Below are positions 23,397-39,578 of a stretch of DNA of 45,524 nt, piece after piece (within the stretch, counting starts at the first letter, position 1; each line of letters opens with the position of its first letter). The notes under the pieces are model-generated. The model was not told the origin of the DNA, searched no databases, and worked only from the letters and a program-made list of their open reading frames with translations. The position numbers and the translations under genes were made by a program. This DNA is from Granulicella mallensis. GTDB taxonomy: Bacteria > Acidobacteriota > Terriglobia > Terriglobales > Acidobacteriaceae. The DNA is taken from positions 1 to 45,524 of the forward strand of contig NZ_JACHIO010000032.1 of NCBI RefSeq assembly GCF_014203225.1. Reading direction: 5' to 3'.

Positions 23397-24953
23397 CTAC
23401 TGGATTGCAGCCGGCTGCAAAGCACGTGGTTTGTAGACGTCGATCAGTTCGGTTCCCGGCACCTGGACATACTTATCCCGCAATTCGTCCTGGATGGCCT
23501 GTGGCGTATTGGCTCGAAGGTCATGAACAAAGATCACGGTATCGAACCGATCTTCATCCCAGGCACGGTTGATCTCGGCGAGATGTCCAAGGGGATACGA
23601 GGTTCCCGGATGCCACCACAACGGCAGATGCAACGGCGAGACGATGCGGTTGCGAGCGTACATGAACTCGAGGTCAGGGCCGAAGAAGACTCGCTGATCT
23701 GCCGGGCCGGAGGCCAGGGTTCGATCCGCCTCCTGCATGACCGAACCAAACACGGCGCAGTTATGAAAGGTGCCGAAGAAGGGATCGTGCAGGGTGATGC
23801 GCGCTCCGCAGTCCTCGTTGGCCCAGAGGCCGATCGTCTGCCCGCGCTGGCGGGTGGTGCCAGTCAAAAAGCAGAAGTAGACCAGAGGAAGGGTCGTCCA
23901 TATCAGACGCCGCCGGATAAGAAGCGCGCGGCTGGCCCCCGTCACGGAGAAGAGAGCGATACCGAGCAGAACCAGCGGGGTATCGGTGAGCTTCAGATCG
24001 AAGTTGGTGGCCATGCCGAGAATCCCGGTCGCGCACGCTCCCAGGGCCAGCAGGTCGAGGGGACGCTTCAACAGATCGTGGCGTTCGCGCCAGTAGGTAA
24101 GCCCAAAGAGTGTGAGCACCGGGGCGATCATCGCGTAGACGCAGAGGTTCGCCAGTCCGATGATGGCCGGAACTCCGGGACGGTTCAGCAGGATTCCGTA
24201 GACAAGCGGGTGGGGAACCAGCCTTCCGGAGAGTCCGCGATAGCCATCGAGCATGCCCAGCAGGGAGATGTGAGCGGTAGACAGCACCACCGAAGCCGCC
24301 ACCAGGGAGGCAGCCAGCGAACCCCAGACGAGCCACTTGGGAGTGCGGGCCATCGCCAGCAGGACGAGGCAGAGAAGGATGGGCGGATACGCCGTGTTCG
24401 GCTTGGAGAGGATCAGGCCGATCAGGCCGAGGGTCAGGTGCAGGAAGAGTTCGACGCGCAGGAGCGTCGAGGGGTTCTCTCTCTTCAGCAGGACAAACGT
24501 CGTCAGGATGGCGTAGCAAGCGATGCTCTGGGCGATGGAGGCGTGCCAGGGCATATTAATGCTGATGAGCGGGATCATCTGTCCCACGAAGTAGAAGAGG
24601 AAGACGAAGAAGGTGTCCGTGGTACCCAGGACTGACCGCAACAGTCCAGTGAGACGCCAGCCCAACAGGCAGAGCACGGCAAAGAAGAGCGCTTCCCCCA
24701 GCGCCAGGCTGTGCCAGGTGACGCCGAAGTGCCGATACATCGTGGCGATGAACAGATAGAAGGAAGGAGGAAAGGTGCAGACAAAGTCACGTCCCGGCAC
24801 CTGGCCGGAGACGATGCGCCAGCCGCTGTCGATCATCTCGCTGAAGTCGGAGGCGCCGAAGCGATAGGTGCTCAGCTTCAGGCTGAGCAGGATGCACAGA
24901 ACTCCGAAGAGGAGCAGCCCGGCGCGGCTCACGTGGAAGGTGACAGTGCGCAT
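23397..24953 (-). CDS. Polytopic membrane protein, GT-C glycosyltransferase-like
   Basis: 518 residues with about ten to eleven membrane spans in the first 370 and a soluble C-terminal part with a small Rossmann-like end (RFDTVIFVHDLRANTP). The large first loop (YRFGASDFSEMIDSGWRIVS, then PGRDFVCTFPPSFYLFIATM) with acidic residues resembles the dolichol-phosphate-mannose type GT-C enzymes, but I cannot place it in a named family. If the resemblance holds, it would use a lipid-linked sugar on the outer face of the membrane. It is the last gene of the block before rplA and points away from it; its start is 51 bp from the rplA promoter. Confidence 0.65.
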   Translation of the reverse strand: MRTVTFHVSRAGLLLFGVLCILLSLKLSTYRFGASDFSEMIDSGWRIVSGQVPGRDFVCTFPPSFYLFIATMYRHFGVTWHSLALGEALFFAVLCLLGWRLTGLLRSVLGTTDTFFVFLFYFVGQMIPLISINMPWHASIAQSIACYAILTTFVLLKRENPSTLLRVELFLHLTLGLIGLILSKPNTAYPPILLCLVLLAMARTPKWLVWGSLAASLVAASVVLSTAHISLLGMLDGYRGLSGRLVPHPLVYGILLNRPGVPAIIGLANLCVYAMIAPVLTLFGLTYWRERHDLLKRPLDLLALGACATGILGMATNFDLKLTDTPLVLLGIALFSVTGASRALLIRRRLIWTTLPLVYFCFLTGTTRQRGQTIGLWANEDCGARITLHDPFFGTFHNCAVFGSVMQEADRTLASGPADQRVFFGPDLEFMYARNRIVSPLHLPLWWHPGTSYPLGHLAEINRAWDEDRFDTVIFVHDLRANTPQAIQDELRDKYVQVPGTELIDVYKPRALQPAAIQ

Positions 24954-25003
24954 GGAGAGGGGATGGCAATTTTAGCTTTAGCGGTTGCTTTTGCCTTTCA
25001 GGC

Positions 25004-25032
25004 TTGCACGCCAAACAATTTTCCGTCATACT
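25004..25032 (+). promoter_or_regulatory. Sigma-70 promoter of the rplA-rpoC cluster
   Basis: TTGCAC (25004-25009), exactly 17 bp, then CATACT (25027-25032). The predicted transcription start is near 25039, just before an 8-bp hairpin. Because the upstream gene is on the other strand, rplA needs its own promoter, and this is the best candidate. Confidence 0.6.
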
Positions 25033-25041
25033 GGAAAGGTT

Positions 25042-25109
25042 GTCTGCACTCCCGTGCAGACTGGTCGAGACCACGCCCATGCGGAATAGAGCATGAAGGG
25101 GTGGGAGAC
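25042..25109 (+). promoter_or_regulatory. Structured rplA leader, candidate L1 binding site
   Basis: A perfect hairpin GTCTGCAC-TCCC-GTGCAGAC (25042-25061) opens the leader. Next, CCAC/GTGG (25071-25074, 25101-25104) and CATGC/GCATG (25078-25082, 25091-25095) form two helices separated by an asymmetric loop ending in GGGGTGGGAGAC (25098-25109). The word GGTGGGAG also occurs in the L1-stalk region of E. coli 23S rRNA as I recall it, which would fit feedback control by L1. The structure lies just before the ribosome binding site. Confidence 0.4.
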
Positions 25110-25118
25110 GAGGATTGA

Positions 25119-25832
25119 ATGGCTAAGAAACTTTCCAAGAATTTGACGAAGGCGCGCGCCCTTGTTGAGCCGCGTCCGTACACCATTGGGGATGCGATTC
25201 CCCTGCTGCAGAAGGCCAAGTATGCGAAGTTCGACGAGACCGTCGACCTCACCATGCGCCTTGGTGTCGATACCCGCCACGCCGACCAGATGGTTCGCGG
25301 CACGGTGATCCTGCCCCACGGTCTGGGTGGTAAGAGCAAGGTTGTCGCGGTCATCGCTTCGGGCGAGAAGGTTCGCGAAGCTGAGGCTGCCGGCGCTGAG
25401 TTCTTCGGCGGCGAAGAGCTGGTCGAGAAGATCCAGAAGGAAAACTGGACGGACTTCGACGCCCTGATCGCTACGCCTGACATGATGCGTTCGGTCGGTC
25501 GTCTCGGTAAGGTGCTTGGCCCCCGCGGCCTGATGCCGAACCCCAAGACCGGTACGGTTACCACGGATGTTGCTGCTGCGATCCGCGAGATCAAGGCCGG
25601 TAAGGTTGAGTTTCGCGCCGATAAGACCGCGCTGGTGCATGTGCCCGTCGGCAAGCTCTCGTTCGATGTTCAGAAGCTGCAGGAGAATGCGCTGACGGTG
25701 ATCAACTCGGTCGTCAAGGCGAAGCCTTCGGCTGCCAAGGGCAAGTACATCAAGCGCATCGTGCTCAGCTCCACCATGGGCCCCGGCATCGAGCTTGAAG
25801 CTGCTGTTGCCGAGGTTGCTACCAAGGCGTAG
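25119..25832 (+). CDS. rplA: 50S ribosomal protein L1
   Basis: 237-residue L1, the mobile-stalk protein of the large subunit. Conserved stretches include [33 protein letters not shown], the [15 protein letters not shown] signature (about 128-142) and [22 protein letters not shown] lies 5 bp before ATG 25119. In many bacteria L1 also represses its own operon by binding a leader that mimics 23S rRNA. Here it is separated from rplK and preceded by its own promoter and leader. rplJ follows 88 bp downstream. Confidence 0.96.
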   Translation: MAKKLSKNLTKARALVEPRPYTIGDAIPLLQKAKYAKFDETVDLTMRLGVDTRHADQMVRGTVILPHGLGGKSKVVAVIASGEKVREAEAAGAEFFGGEELVEKIQKENWTDFDALIATPDMMRSVGRLGKVLGPRGLMPNPKTGTVTTDVAAAIREIKAGKVEFRADKTALVHVPVGKLSFDVQKLQENALTVINSVVKAKPSAAKGKYIKRIVLSSTMGPGIELEAAVAEVATKA

Positions 25833-25854
25833 TTCTGATCCTCTAGATTTTCCC

Positions 25855-25900
25855 GCGCGCAGTTCGCGCAATAAGACTTGAGCCGGATTTACAGGCCGGC
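25855..25900 (+). promoter_or_regulatory. Possible L10 (rplJ) leader
   Basis: Two hairpins, GCGCG/CGCGC (25855-25859, 25865-25869) and GCCGG/CCGGC (25882-25886, 25896-25900), lie in the 88-bp rplA-rplJ gap. L10(L12)4 commonly binds such leaders to control rplJ-rplL translation; I did not match the known kink-turn consensus. Confidence 0.35.
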
Positions 25901-25920
25901 AGCGAAGGTTAGGTTTCCCC

Positions 25921-26640
25921 ATGGCATTGACCAAGGCGAAGAAGAACGCAAAAGTAAAACAGCTGGCCACCGAGCTTGAAACCTCGACGTCAGCCATCAT
26001 CGGCACCTTCAAGGGGCTCACGGCGTCGAAGGACTTCGAGCTCCGCAAGGTGATCCGCGCGGCGGGTGGTAACTACCACGTTGTCAAGAACAAGCTGGCG
26101 GCGAAGTCGGCCGAGGGCACCAAGGTTGAGGCTGCATTGCAGGGTCTCAAGGGTGTGTCCTCTGTTGCCTACACCTCCGGTGACCCGGTTGCGCTGGCAA
26201 AGGCGCTCTCGACCTGGGTAAAGGACAACGCAGAGTTCACCTTCAAGCTCGGCATCGTCGACGGTAAGGTGATCGACGTTGCCCAGATCGACTCGCTGGC
26301 AAAGCTTCCTGGCAAGGAAGAGCTCTTCTCGAAGCTCCTCTTCCTCATCCAGTCGCCCGCACAGCGCCTGGCTACGGTCATCAACGCCACCGGTCGCAAT
26401 CTTGCTGTCGTGGTCAATATGGCCGCGGAGCAGGGCAAGTTTGGCGCACCGGCAGCGCCGGTAGCGGAAGCTGCACCGGTTGCAGAAGCTCCTGCAGCAG
26501 AAGCGCCAGTGGCCGAAGTTGCGGCAGCGCATGTTGAGGAGTCAGCGGCAGGCGAGCAGCCCTCGGGTGCGGAACAGCCTGAGAACGGCACGGCTTCACA
26601 GGCTGGCGAAGCTGCCAGCTCGGAAGCGGCCGAAGGCTAA
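25921..26640 (+). CDS. rplJ: 50S ribosomal protein L10 with extended C-terminal tail
   Basis: 239 residues. The first 170 or so are a standard L10: MALTKAKKNAKVKQLATELE, FKGLTASKDFELRKVIRAAG and NYHVVKNKLAAKSA, ending in the L12-binding helix region (LATVINATGRNLAVVVNMAA). L10 is the base of the ribosomal stalk and binds L7/L12 dimers. About 65 further residues, rich in Ala, Pro, Glu (repeated APVAEA), have no counterpart in E. coli L10 (165 residues) and look disordered. Reading frame and codon use continue smoothly into the tail, so it is not an error. Confidence 0.95.
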   Translation: MALTKAKKNAKVKQLATELETSTSAIIGTFKGLTASKDFELRKVIRAAGGNYHVVKNKLAAKSAEGTKVEAALQGLKGVSSVAYTSGDPVALAKALSTWVKDNAEFTFKLGIVDGKVIDVAQIDSLAKLPGKEELFSKLLFLIQSPAQRLATVINATGRNLAVVVNMAAEQGKFGAPAAPVAEAAPVAEAPAAEAPVAEVAAAHVEESAAGEQPSGAEQPENGTASQAGEAASSEAAEG

Positions 26641-26793
26641 CAACTTTCGTCGCGATCTTCGACGGGTGCGCAGTCTGGGCGCAACGGAAACCTGAAGAGA
26701 TTGCGGCAACTCGGGGCGGAAGTCGGTCCCGGGAGATGCAAATCAGCAGTAAAGACTTTAGTTGTAAGAATTTAGCAATAAACGGAGAGAATC

Positions 26794-27168
26794 ATGGCGG
26801 ACATTCAGCAGTTGGAAGATCAGATCGTTAGCCTCAGCCTGCTTGAGGCTTCAGAGTTGGTGAAGAAGCTCGAAGAGCGCCTCGGCGTTTCGGCAGCAGC
26901 AGCAGTGGCAGCAGCCCCCGCGGGCGGCGGCGCAGCAGCAGCGGCACCGGCAGAAGAGAAGACCGAGTTCACCGTCATCCTCAAGGATGCAGGCGCGAAC
27001 AAGATCAACACCATCAAGGCTGTACGCGAAGTCACCGCTCTTGGCTTGAAGGAAGCCAAGGACCTGGTCGACGGCGCTCCCAAGCCCTTGAAGGAGAACA
27101 TCTCGAAGGAAGACGCGGCTGCCATCGCCAAGAAGTTCGACGGCGTCGCGACTGTCGAGATCAAGTAA
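26794..27168 (+). CDS. rplL: 50S ribosomal protein L7/L12
   Basis: 124-residue L12. The N-terminal dimerisation domain ([20 protein letters not shown]) is joined by an Ala/Gly-rich hinge (about 37-55) to the C-terminal domain that contacts translation factors ([20 protein letters not shown], then [20 protein letters not shown]). CGGAGAG precedes ATG 26794. The 153-bp gap after rplJ is typical. A 751-bp gap to rpoB follows. Confidence 0.96.
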   Translation: MADIQQLEDQIVSLSLLEASELVKKLEERLGVSAAAAVAAAPAGGGAAAAAPAEEKTEFTVILKDAGANKINTIKAVREVTALGLKEAKDLVDGAPKPLKENISKEDAAAIAKKFDGVATVEIK

Positions 27169-27182
27169 CAGCTTTTCGACGA

Positions 27183-27216
27183 GCTTTGCGGACCTGTATT
27201 TTGGGGTTCGCAAAGC
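27183..27216 (+). terminator. Hairpin after rplL (possible attenuator)
   Basis: GCTTTGCGGACC (27183-27194) pairs with GGTTCGCAAAGC (27205-27216), 12 bp with one G-U pair and a 10-nt loop, starting 15 bp after the rplL stop. No T run follows. In E. coli a partial terminator sits at the same place and sets the ratio of L7/L12 to RNA polymerase, which is a plausible role here. Confidence 0.5.
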
Positions 27217-27919
27217 CTCGGCTTGCACGCCGGGGCAGATATGCGGTATCCTCATCGGTGGGGATATCCGTAGCTGCCTCGGTGCGCAGCATTTTTGCAA
27301 GCGGATCTCTAAAAATTTAGTTTCAGCCCATTTTTAGCAGTTTTCGTGCAATTACTAGCTATACACCGGTTCATCCTGGCAATGCGAAGCAGGTTATGGA
27401 GCCGGCCACCTTACGGTTCGAGCGGCGGGCCCGCAAGGTGAAACGTGTGACAAGCGGCAATCTCTTGAGGCCTCGGCCAGGTCTCAAAGGGCGGCGACAA
27501 TCCACAGCAACTGTACTTATCCAGCACTCAGGAACGCATTTGCGCTCTCCGGGCACACTGCCCCGCAGGGCGTTTTCGTCATTTCTGGAACCCGTTAGTC
27601 CCCTGGCCCCATGTTTTCCGCTGAGGCTGGCGGTGCGTGTGGTTGTTTTGTAGCAGCTTTCCGCTTGTGGATTCTCAAGACGAATTCAGAACGGAAGCAA
27701 CATCGAGTTTTCACCCCGCAGAATGCTTCGCTGGGGTTCGCAACATGCGCTAAAGGAGTGGCCGCTGCGAGGAGCGGCTGCACCGGAATAGGCGCACAAA
27801 GAGTCCAACGAGAGGGTGCGCTAAACAGCGCATTTTCTCCCTTCTGAACCGGTTGCCGGTCTGCCCTGTGCAGTGTCGGTGTCTTTTAGAGGGCCTCGAG
27901 CCAAGTAATAGGAGAGAGC
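27217..27919 (+). other. Long, hairpin-rich rpoB leader region
   Basis: About 700 bp without a supported gene. Stems seen: CACCTTaCGG with CCGcAAGGTG (27407-27416, 27431-27440), TTGAG...CTCAA near 27466-27490, GCCGCT/AGCGGC (27761-27766, 27773-27778), and TGCGCT-AAAC-AGCGCA followed by TTTT (27817-27836). The last one resembles a weak terminator about 85 bp before rpoB. Small open frames here show no family likeness. The region may hold an extra promoter and an attenuation leader. Confidence 0.5.
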
Positions 27920-32416
<4,497 letters not shown>

Positions 32417-32438
32417 CTTCTATAAGTCACCGCCTTTG

Positions 32439-32479
32439 GCTGTCAGCTCCGAGCTTGTGTAACGGCAGGAGCTGGCAGC
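32439..32479 (+). other. Hairpin in the rpoB-rpoC spacer
   Basis: GCTGTCAGCTCC (32439-32450) pairs with GGAGCTGGCAGC (32468-32479), 12 bp with one G-U pair and a 17-nt loop. It lies 22 bp after the rpoB stop in a 223-bp spacer that is otherwise featureless. No T run follows, so a processing or stability role is more likely than termination. Confidence 0.4.
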
Positions 32480-32639
32480 AAGGGCGCCAGTACTAAGTGA
32501 TGAGCGCGGAACACGGCCTTCATCGCGAAAGCAATAGCAGCAGAAACAGCAGCGAAGCTCGCAACACAGGCTCTCAGTAGATTGAGAGTGAAGCGCAAAG
32601 TTGGTATCGAGCTAAGTACTGCATACGGAGAGAAAAAAT

Positions 32640-36830
<4,191 letters not shown>

Positions 36831-36870
36831 GACTACGCGTCCAGCAAGACGCGCTACGCGTAAAAGCAAC

Positions 36871-36906
36871 AAAGAAGGGCGGACTCGAAAGAGTCCGCCC
36901 TTCTTT
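36871..36906 (+). terminator. Terminator of the rpoBC transcript
   Basis: Perfect 16-bp stem AAAGAAGGGCGGACTC (36871-36886) with its complement (36891-36906) around a GAAA tetraloop; the arm itself ends in TTCTTT. Confidence 0.93.
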
Positions 36907-36925
36907 GTTAAGGACGAAACCGACT

Positions 36926-37166
36926 ACGGGTGCCCCATCCTCGACGCGCGGCCTTATGCGCGGCAGGGTGGGGTATCGTTCGTGGTAGCGAACGACCGCT
37001 CTCCTCTATTCGGGCACGGTCGCCGCTACAAGCTAAAGGCAGTCGTGCTTTGCACGATACCCCCGACGCAGAGCGCGCTTCGAAGATCTGTGGGATTCGC
37101 TTAGCGTCTATACCCCACCCTGCCGCGCATAAAGCCGCGCGTCGAGGATGGGGATGGGGCACCCGT
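36926..37166. repeat. Long palindromic element, copy A
   Basis: 241 bp whose first and last ~49 bp are inverted repeats with one mismatch (starting GGGTGCCCCATCCTCGACGC), apart from a 6-bp duplication ATGGGG near the right end. Inside are smaller hairpins, e.g. CGTTCG...CGAACG and TCGTGC-TTT-GCACGA. A second copy in the same orientation is at 37858-38091. The interior is not symmetric, so copy orientation can be read. No coding capacity is evident; it resembles a MITE or a large REP-type element. Confidence 0.9.
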
Positions 37167-37171
37167 CAGAC

Positions 37172-37200
37172 TTGCATTAGCTATGCACCCTAGCTAAGAT
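37172..37200 (+). promoter_or_regulatory. Toxin-antitoxin promoter with overlapping operator
   Basis: TTGCAT (37172-37177), 17 bp, TAAGAT (37195-37200). A perfect inverted repeat TTAGCTA (37177-37183) and TAGCTAA (37191-37197) with a 7-bp spacer overlaps the spacer and -10 box. This is the expected place for autorepression by the antitoxin complex. The predicted transcription start coincides with ATG 37207, so the message may be leaderless. Confidence 0.6.
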
Positions 37201-37206
37201 TCCCTC

Positions 37207-37464
37207 ATGGAAGTCAACGTCCATCACGCCAAGACCCACCTTTCCAAGCTCATCTCGGCAGCCGAGAGCGGGGAAGAGGTCATCATCGCGCGTAATGGTG
37301 CTCCTGCCGTCAAGTTGGTTCCTGTTCATGCGGCGGCGAAGAGGTCCAGAAAGCAGATGTGGGGAGCAGGCATCGGAAAAATCTGGATTGCCTCTGACTT
37401 TGACTCGAAGGAGACCAACGACGAGATCGCTGACCTCTTCGAGAACACGAAGGACTTCGAGTGA
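37207..37464 (+). CDS. Phd/YefM-family antitoxin
   Basis: 85 residues. The N-terminal half is the Phd/YefM DNA-binding fold (VNVHHAKTHLSKLISAAESG, then EEVIIARNGAPAVKLVPV). The C-terminal half (SDFDSKETNDEIADLFEN) is the flexible segment that wraps and blocks the partner toxin. The stop overlaps the GTG start of the toxin by 4 bp. No ribosome binding site is visible, in line with a leaderless transcript. A palindromic operator lies directly upstream. Confidence 0.9.
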   Translation: MEVNVHHAKTHLSKLISAAESGEEVIIARNGAPAVKLVPVHAAAKRSRKQMWGAGIGKIWIASDFDSKETNDEIADLFENTKDFE

Positions 37465-37850
37465 GAGTTCTGGTCGACGGTCACGCCTTTGTCTGGGCGC
37501 TTCTGCAAGACCCCAGAGTCTCGAAGAAAGCGCGCAGCATCCTGTTTTCAGAAGAGCATGAACTCTTCTTCTCTTTGGCGACCCTTTGGGAGCTCAGCCT
37601 GAAGATCCGGCTGGGCAAACTCCGCAACCTCACCTCGTCCATCGCCTATCTAAATGATGACTTGGCAGAGTATCGGATCACCGTGCTTCCTGTTACCTAT
37701 CAGGACATCCTCACGGTCGAACATCTCGAGTATCACCATCGAGACCCGTTCGACCGCGTCCTCATCGCACAGGCCATCAATAACAACCTGACGTTGCTCA
37801 CCAACGACGCCAACATCAAGCTCTACTCGAATGTAACGACCCTCTGGTAG
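37461..37850 (+). CDS. VapC-like PIN-domain toxin
   Basis: 129-residue PIN ribonuclease. Acidic active-site residues are in place: D6 (LVDGHAFVWAL), E44 (TLWELSLK), D95 and D98 (HHRDPFDRVLIAQA) and D116 (LLTNDANIK). Toxins of this kind cut RNA, often initiator tRNA or rRNA, when the antitoxin is lost. It starts at GTG 37461, overlapping the antitoxin stop, so the two are translationally coupled. Its stop is only 7 bp before palindromic copy B. The D-G-H start replaces the more usual D-T-H. Confidence 0.9.
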   Translation: MRVLVDGHAFVWALLQDPRVSKKARSILFSEEHELFFSLATLWELSLKIRLGKLRNLTSSIAYLNDDLAEYRITVLPVTYQDILTVEHLEYHHRDPFDRVLIAQAINNNLTLLTNDANIKLYSNVTTLW

Positions 37851-37857
37851 ACCACAG

Positions 37858-38091
37858 CGGGTGCCCCATCCTCGACGCGTGGCTTTATGCGCGGCAGGGT
37901 GGGGTATCGTTCGTGGTAGCGAACGACCGCTCTCCCTCTATTAGGGCACGATCGCCGCTACGAGCCAAAGGCGGTCGTGCTTCGCACGATACCCCCGACG
38001 CAGAGCGCGCTTCGAAGATCTGTGGGATTCGCTTAGCGTCTATACTCCACCCTGCCGCGCATAAAGCCGCGCGTCGAGGATGGGGCACCCG
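37858..38091. repeat. Long palindromic element, copy B
   Basis: 234 bp, a direct repeat of copy A (36926-37166) with scattered substitutions and without the ATGGGG duplication. The ~49-bp terminal arms are inverted repeats with two mismatches. It begins 7 bp after the toxin gene and ends 46 bp before the RAYT transposase gene. Confidence 0.9.
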
Positions 38092-38137
38092 GTTTGGCGG
38101 ATGGGTTCGCGTTTCCGTGAGCCTCAGGTGATATGGA

Positions 38138-38602
38138 TTAGGGACGAGCTAAGGTTACAGGCCCGGGTTCCAGATATCTATAGGATCGAAAGCTGCTCCA
38201 TAGCCATTCATCAGGCTCTTTTACGAGCCCATCTCTTACGGGGTTTCGGTGGATGTACTTCAACTTCTCTATCCTCTTTGCTTCTGTCCGCACGTTGAAG
38301 TCGTAGTATCGCGTCTCCCACACGTCCTCTTCGGGGCGAGTCTTTGAGAACCGCTGCTTCAGAATCTGCATCGCCACAGACAGTGGAGCTTTGTCTGGTT
38401 CTGCGACCAGCATATGAACATGGGTCGGCATGACGACGTAGCCGAAGACGTTCATGTCGTAGATCTCGCGTGTTCGTTCGAGCAACCTGAGAAAGATGTC
38501 CCGAGCCTCTGGTGTGCCGAGGATTGGGCGATGGCGAACGCAACTGACAGTGATGTGGTGTAAATCGCCGGCTTGTTGGTAGCGTCTCAAACCTGTTGGC
38601 AT
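38138..38602 (-). CDS. REP-associated tyrosine transposase (RAYT, Y1/HUH)
   Basis: 154 residues of the IS200/IS605-like Y1 transposase superfamily, RAYT group. The HUH metal motif is H61-V-H63 (VVMPTHVHMLV) and the likely catalytic tyrosine is Y116 in LKYIHRNPVRDGLV. The start MPTGLRRYQQAGDLHHITVS and the WLWSSFRSY end are typical. RAYTs are single-copy enzymes thought to mobilise short palindromic REP sequences by single-strand cleavage. A hairpin lies just upstream (38643-38670) and a 234-bp palindromic element just downstream. The start ATG 38602 lacks a clear ribosome binding site. Confidence 0.9.
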   Translation of the reverse strand: MPTGLRRYQQAGDLHHITVSCVRHRPILGTPEARDIFLRLLERTREIYDMNVFGYVVMPTHVHMLVAEPDKAPLSVAMQILKQRFSKTRPEEDVWETRYYDFNVRTEAKRIEKLKYIHRNPVRDGLVKEPDEWLWSSFRSYRYLEPGPVTLARP

Positions 38603-38642
38603 AGGAAAGAGTGTAGCCGAGGAGATAACGCGACCGCCCTTG

Positions 38643-38670
38643 TTTTATCGCGATTCGTTTCGCAATAAAA
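38643..38670. repeat. Hairpin upstream of the RAYT gene
   Basis: TTTTATCGCGA (38643-38653) and TCGCAATAAAA (38660-38670) form an 11-bp stem with one mismatched position and a 6-nt loop. RAYT genes are usually flanked by the hairpins they act on, so this is a candidate substrate, but no second copy is seen. Confidence 0.4.
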
Positions 38671-38837
38671 CTCTGGGGCACGGTATCCTCACAGCCCTTC
38701 ATTCAGGGCAAATGATGGAAGATGGCATTTCATCACAGCACATGACCGACGCAAAGCAAAAACAGTAAACATCGGATTCCCCCTGATTTCGACATAATGC
38801 GACAAATCGGGATGGCTCGAGGGTCTATCCTTCTGTC

Positions 38838-39578
38838 ATGTCTCGTACAGCACTTGTTACCGGAGCCTCTCGCGGTCTTGGAGCCGCGATGGCTGTGTCT
38901 CTTGCAGAAGCTGGCCATGGCGTCGCGGTGAACTACTTCGCTAATGCTGCTCGTGCACAGCAACTCTGCGAGGAACTGCACGCGCGTGGCTTTCAAGCCC
39001 AGGCCTTCCACGCCGATGTTCGCGAAGAGGACGATGTTGTCCGCCTAGTACGTGAGGTCGAGTCGGCGCTGGGGCCTATCGATATCGCCGTCGTCAACGC
39101 GACAGGGCATCAGCCGATGCTCTCCATCGAGCAGCAGACCTGGCGCGCGTATCTCGATCAGCTTGAGTTCTTCGTGAAGTCTCCGCTGTTGATCGCGCAG
39201 GCAGTACTGCCCGGGATGAAGCAGCGCGGCTTTGGCCGGATTATCCAGATCGGCAGTGAGGTCGTGGAACTCGGTAATCCGTGTTTTGCCAATTATGTTG
39301 CTGCCAAGGGCGCACAGCTTGGCCAGACGCGCTCGTGGGCGCGCGAACTGGCTCCTGCCGGAATCACGGTCAACCTGGTCGCTCCCGGATGGATTCCCAC
39401 GGAACGCGCCCTCGATGCCACCGAAGAAGAAAAACAAGCCTATACGCAGCGTGTGCCGATGCTTCGCATGGGAGTGCCGGAAGAGGTCGGCCGAGTCGTT
39501 GCCTTTCTTGCAAGCGATGCCTCGGCTTTTATTACCGGGCAGAAGATCTCCGTGAATGGCGGCAATACGCTCGAATAA
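38838..39578 (+). CDS. SDR-family oxidoreductase (FabG-like)
   Basis: 246-residue classical short-chain dehydrogenase. The NADP(H) loop is TGASRGLG (8-15), VNATG (86-90) replaces the usual NNAG, and the catalytic set is S140, Y153 and K157 (IGSEV, NYVAAKGA). The PGWIPTERA and ITGQKISVNGGNTLE motifs are standard. It resembles 3-oxoacyl-ACP reductase, but many SDRs do, and no fatty-acid genes are adjacent, so the substrate is open. The 5' gap has an imperfect palindrome (38781-38811) that may bind a regulator. Confidence 0.88.
   Translation: MSRTALVTGASRGLGAAMAVSLAEAGHGVAVNYFANAARAQQLCEELHARGFQAQAFHADVREEDDVVRLVREVESALGPIDIAVVNATGHQPMLSIEQQTWRAYLDQLEFFVKSPLLIAQAVLPGMKQRGFGRIIQIGSEVVELGNPCFANYVAAKGAQLGQTRSWARELAPAGITVNLVAPGWIPTERALDATEEEKQAYTQRVPMLRMGVPEEVGRVVAFLASDASAFITGQKISVNGGNTLE

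Noticed and set aside
23130..24635. Plus-strand open frame of about 500 codons opposite the GT-C-like gene
   Set aside because: Highly charged Gln/Glu/Arg-rich shadow of a hydrophobic membrane protein gene; the minus-strand reading has clear membrane spans.
36926..38091. Insertion sequence with its own transposase inside the repeats
   Set aside because: The only genes between the copies are the antitoxin and toxin; the RAYT gene lies outside copy B.
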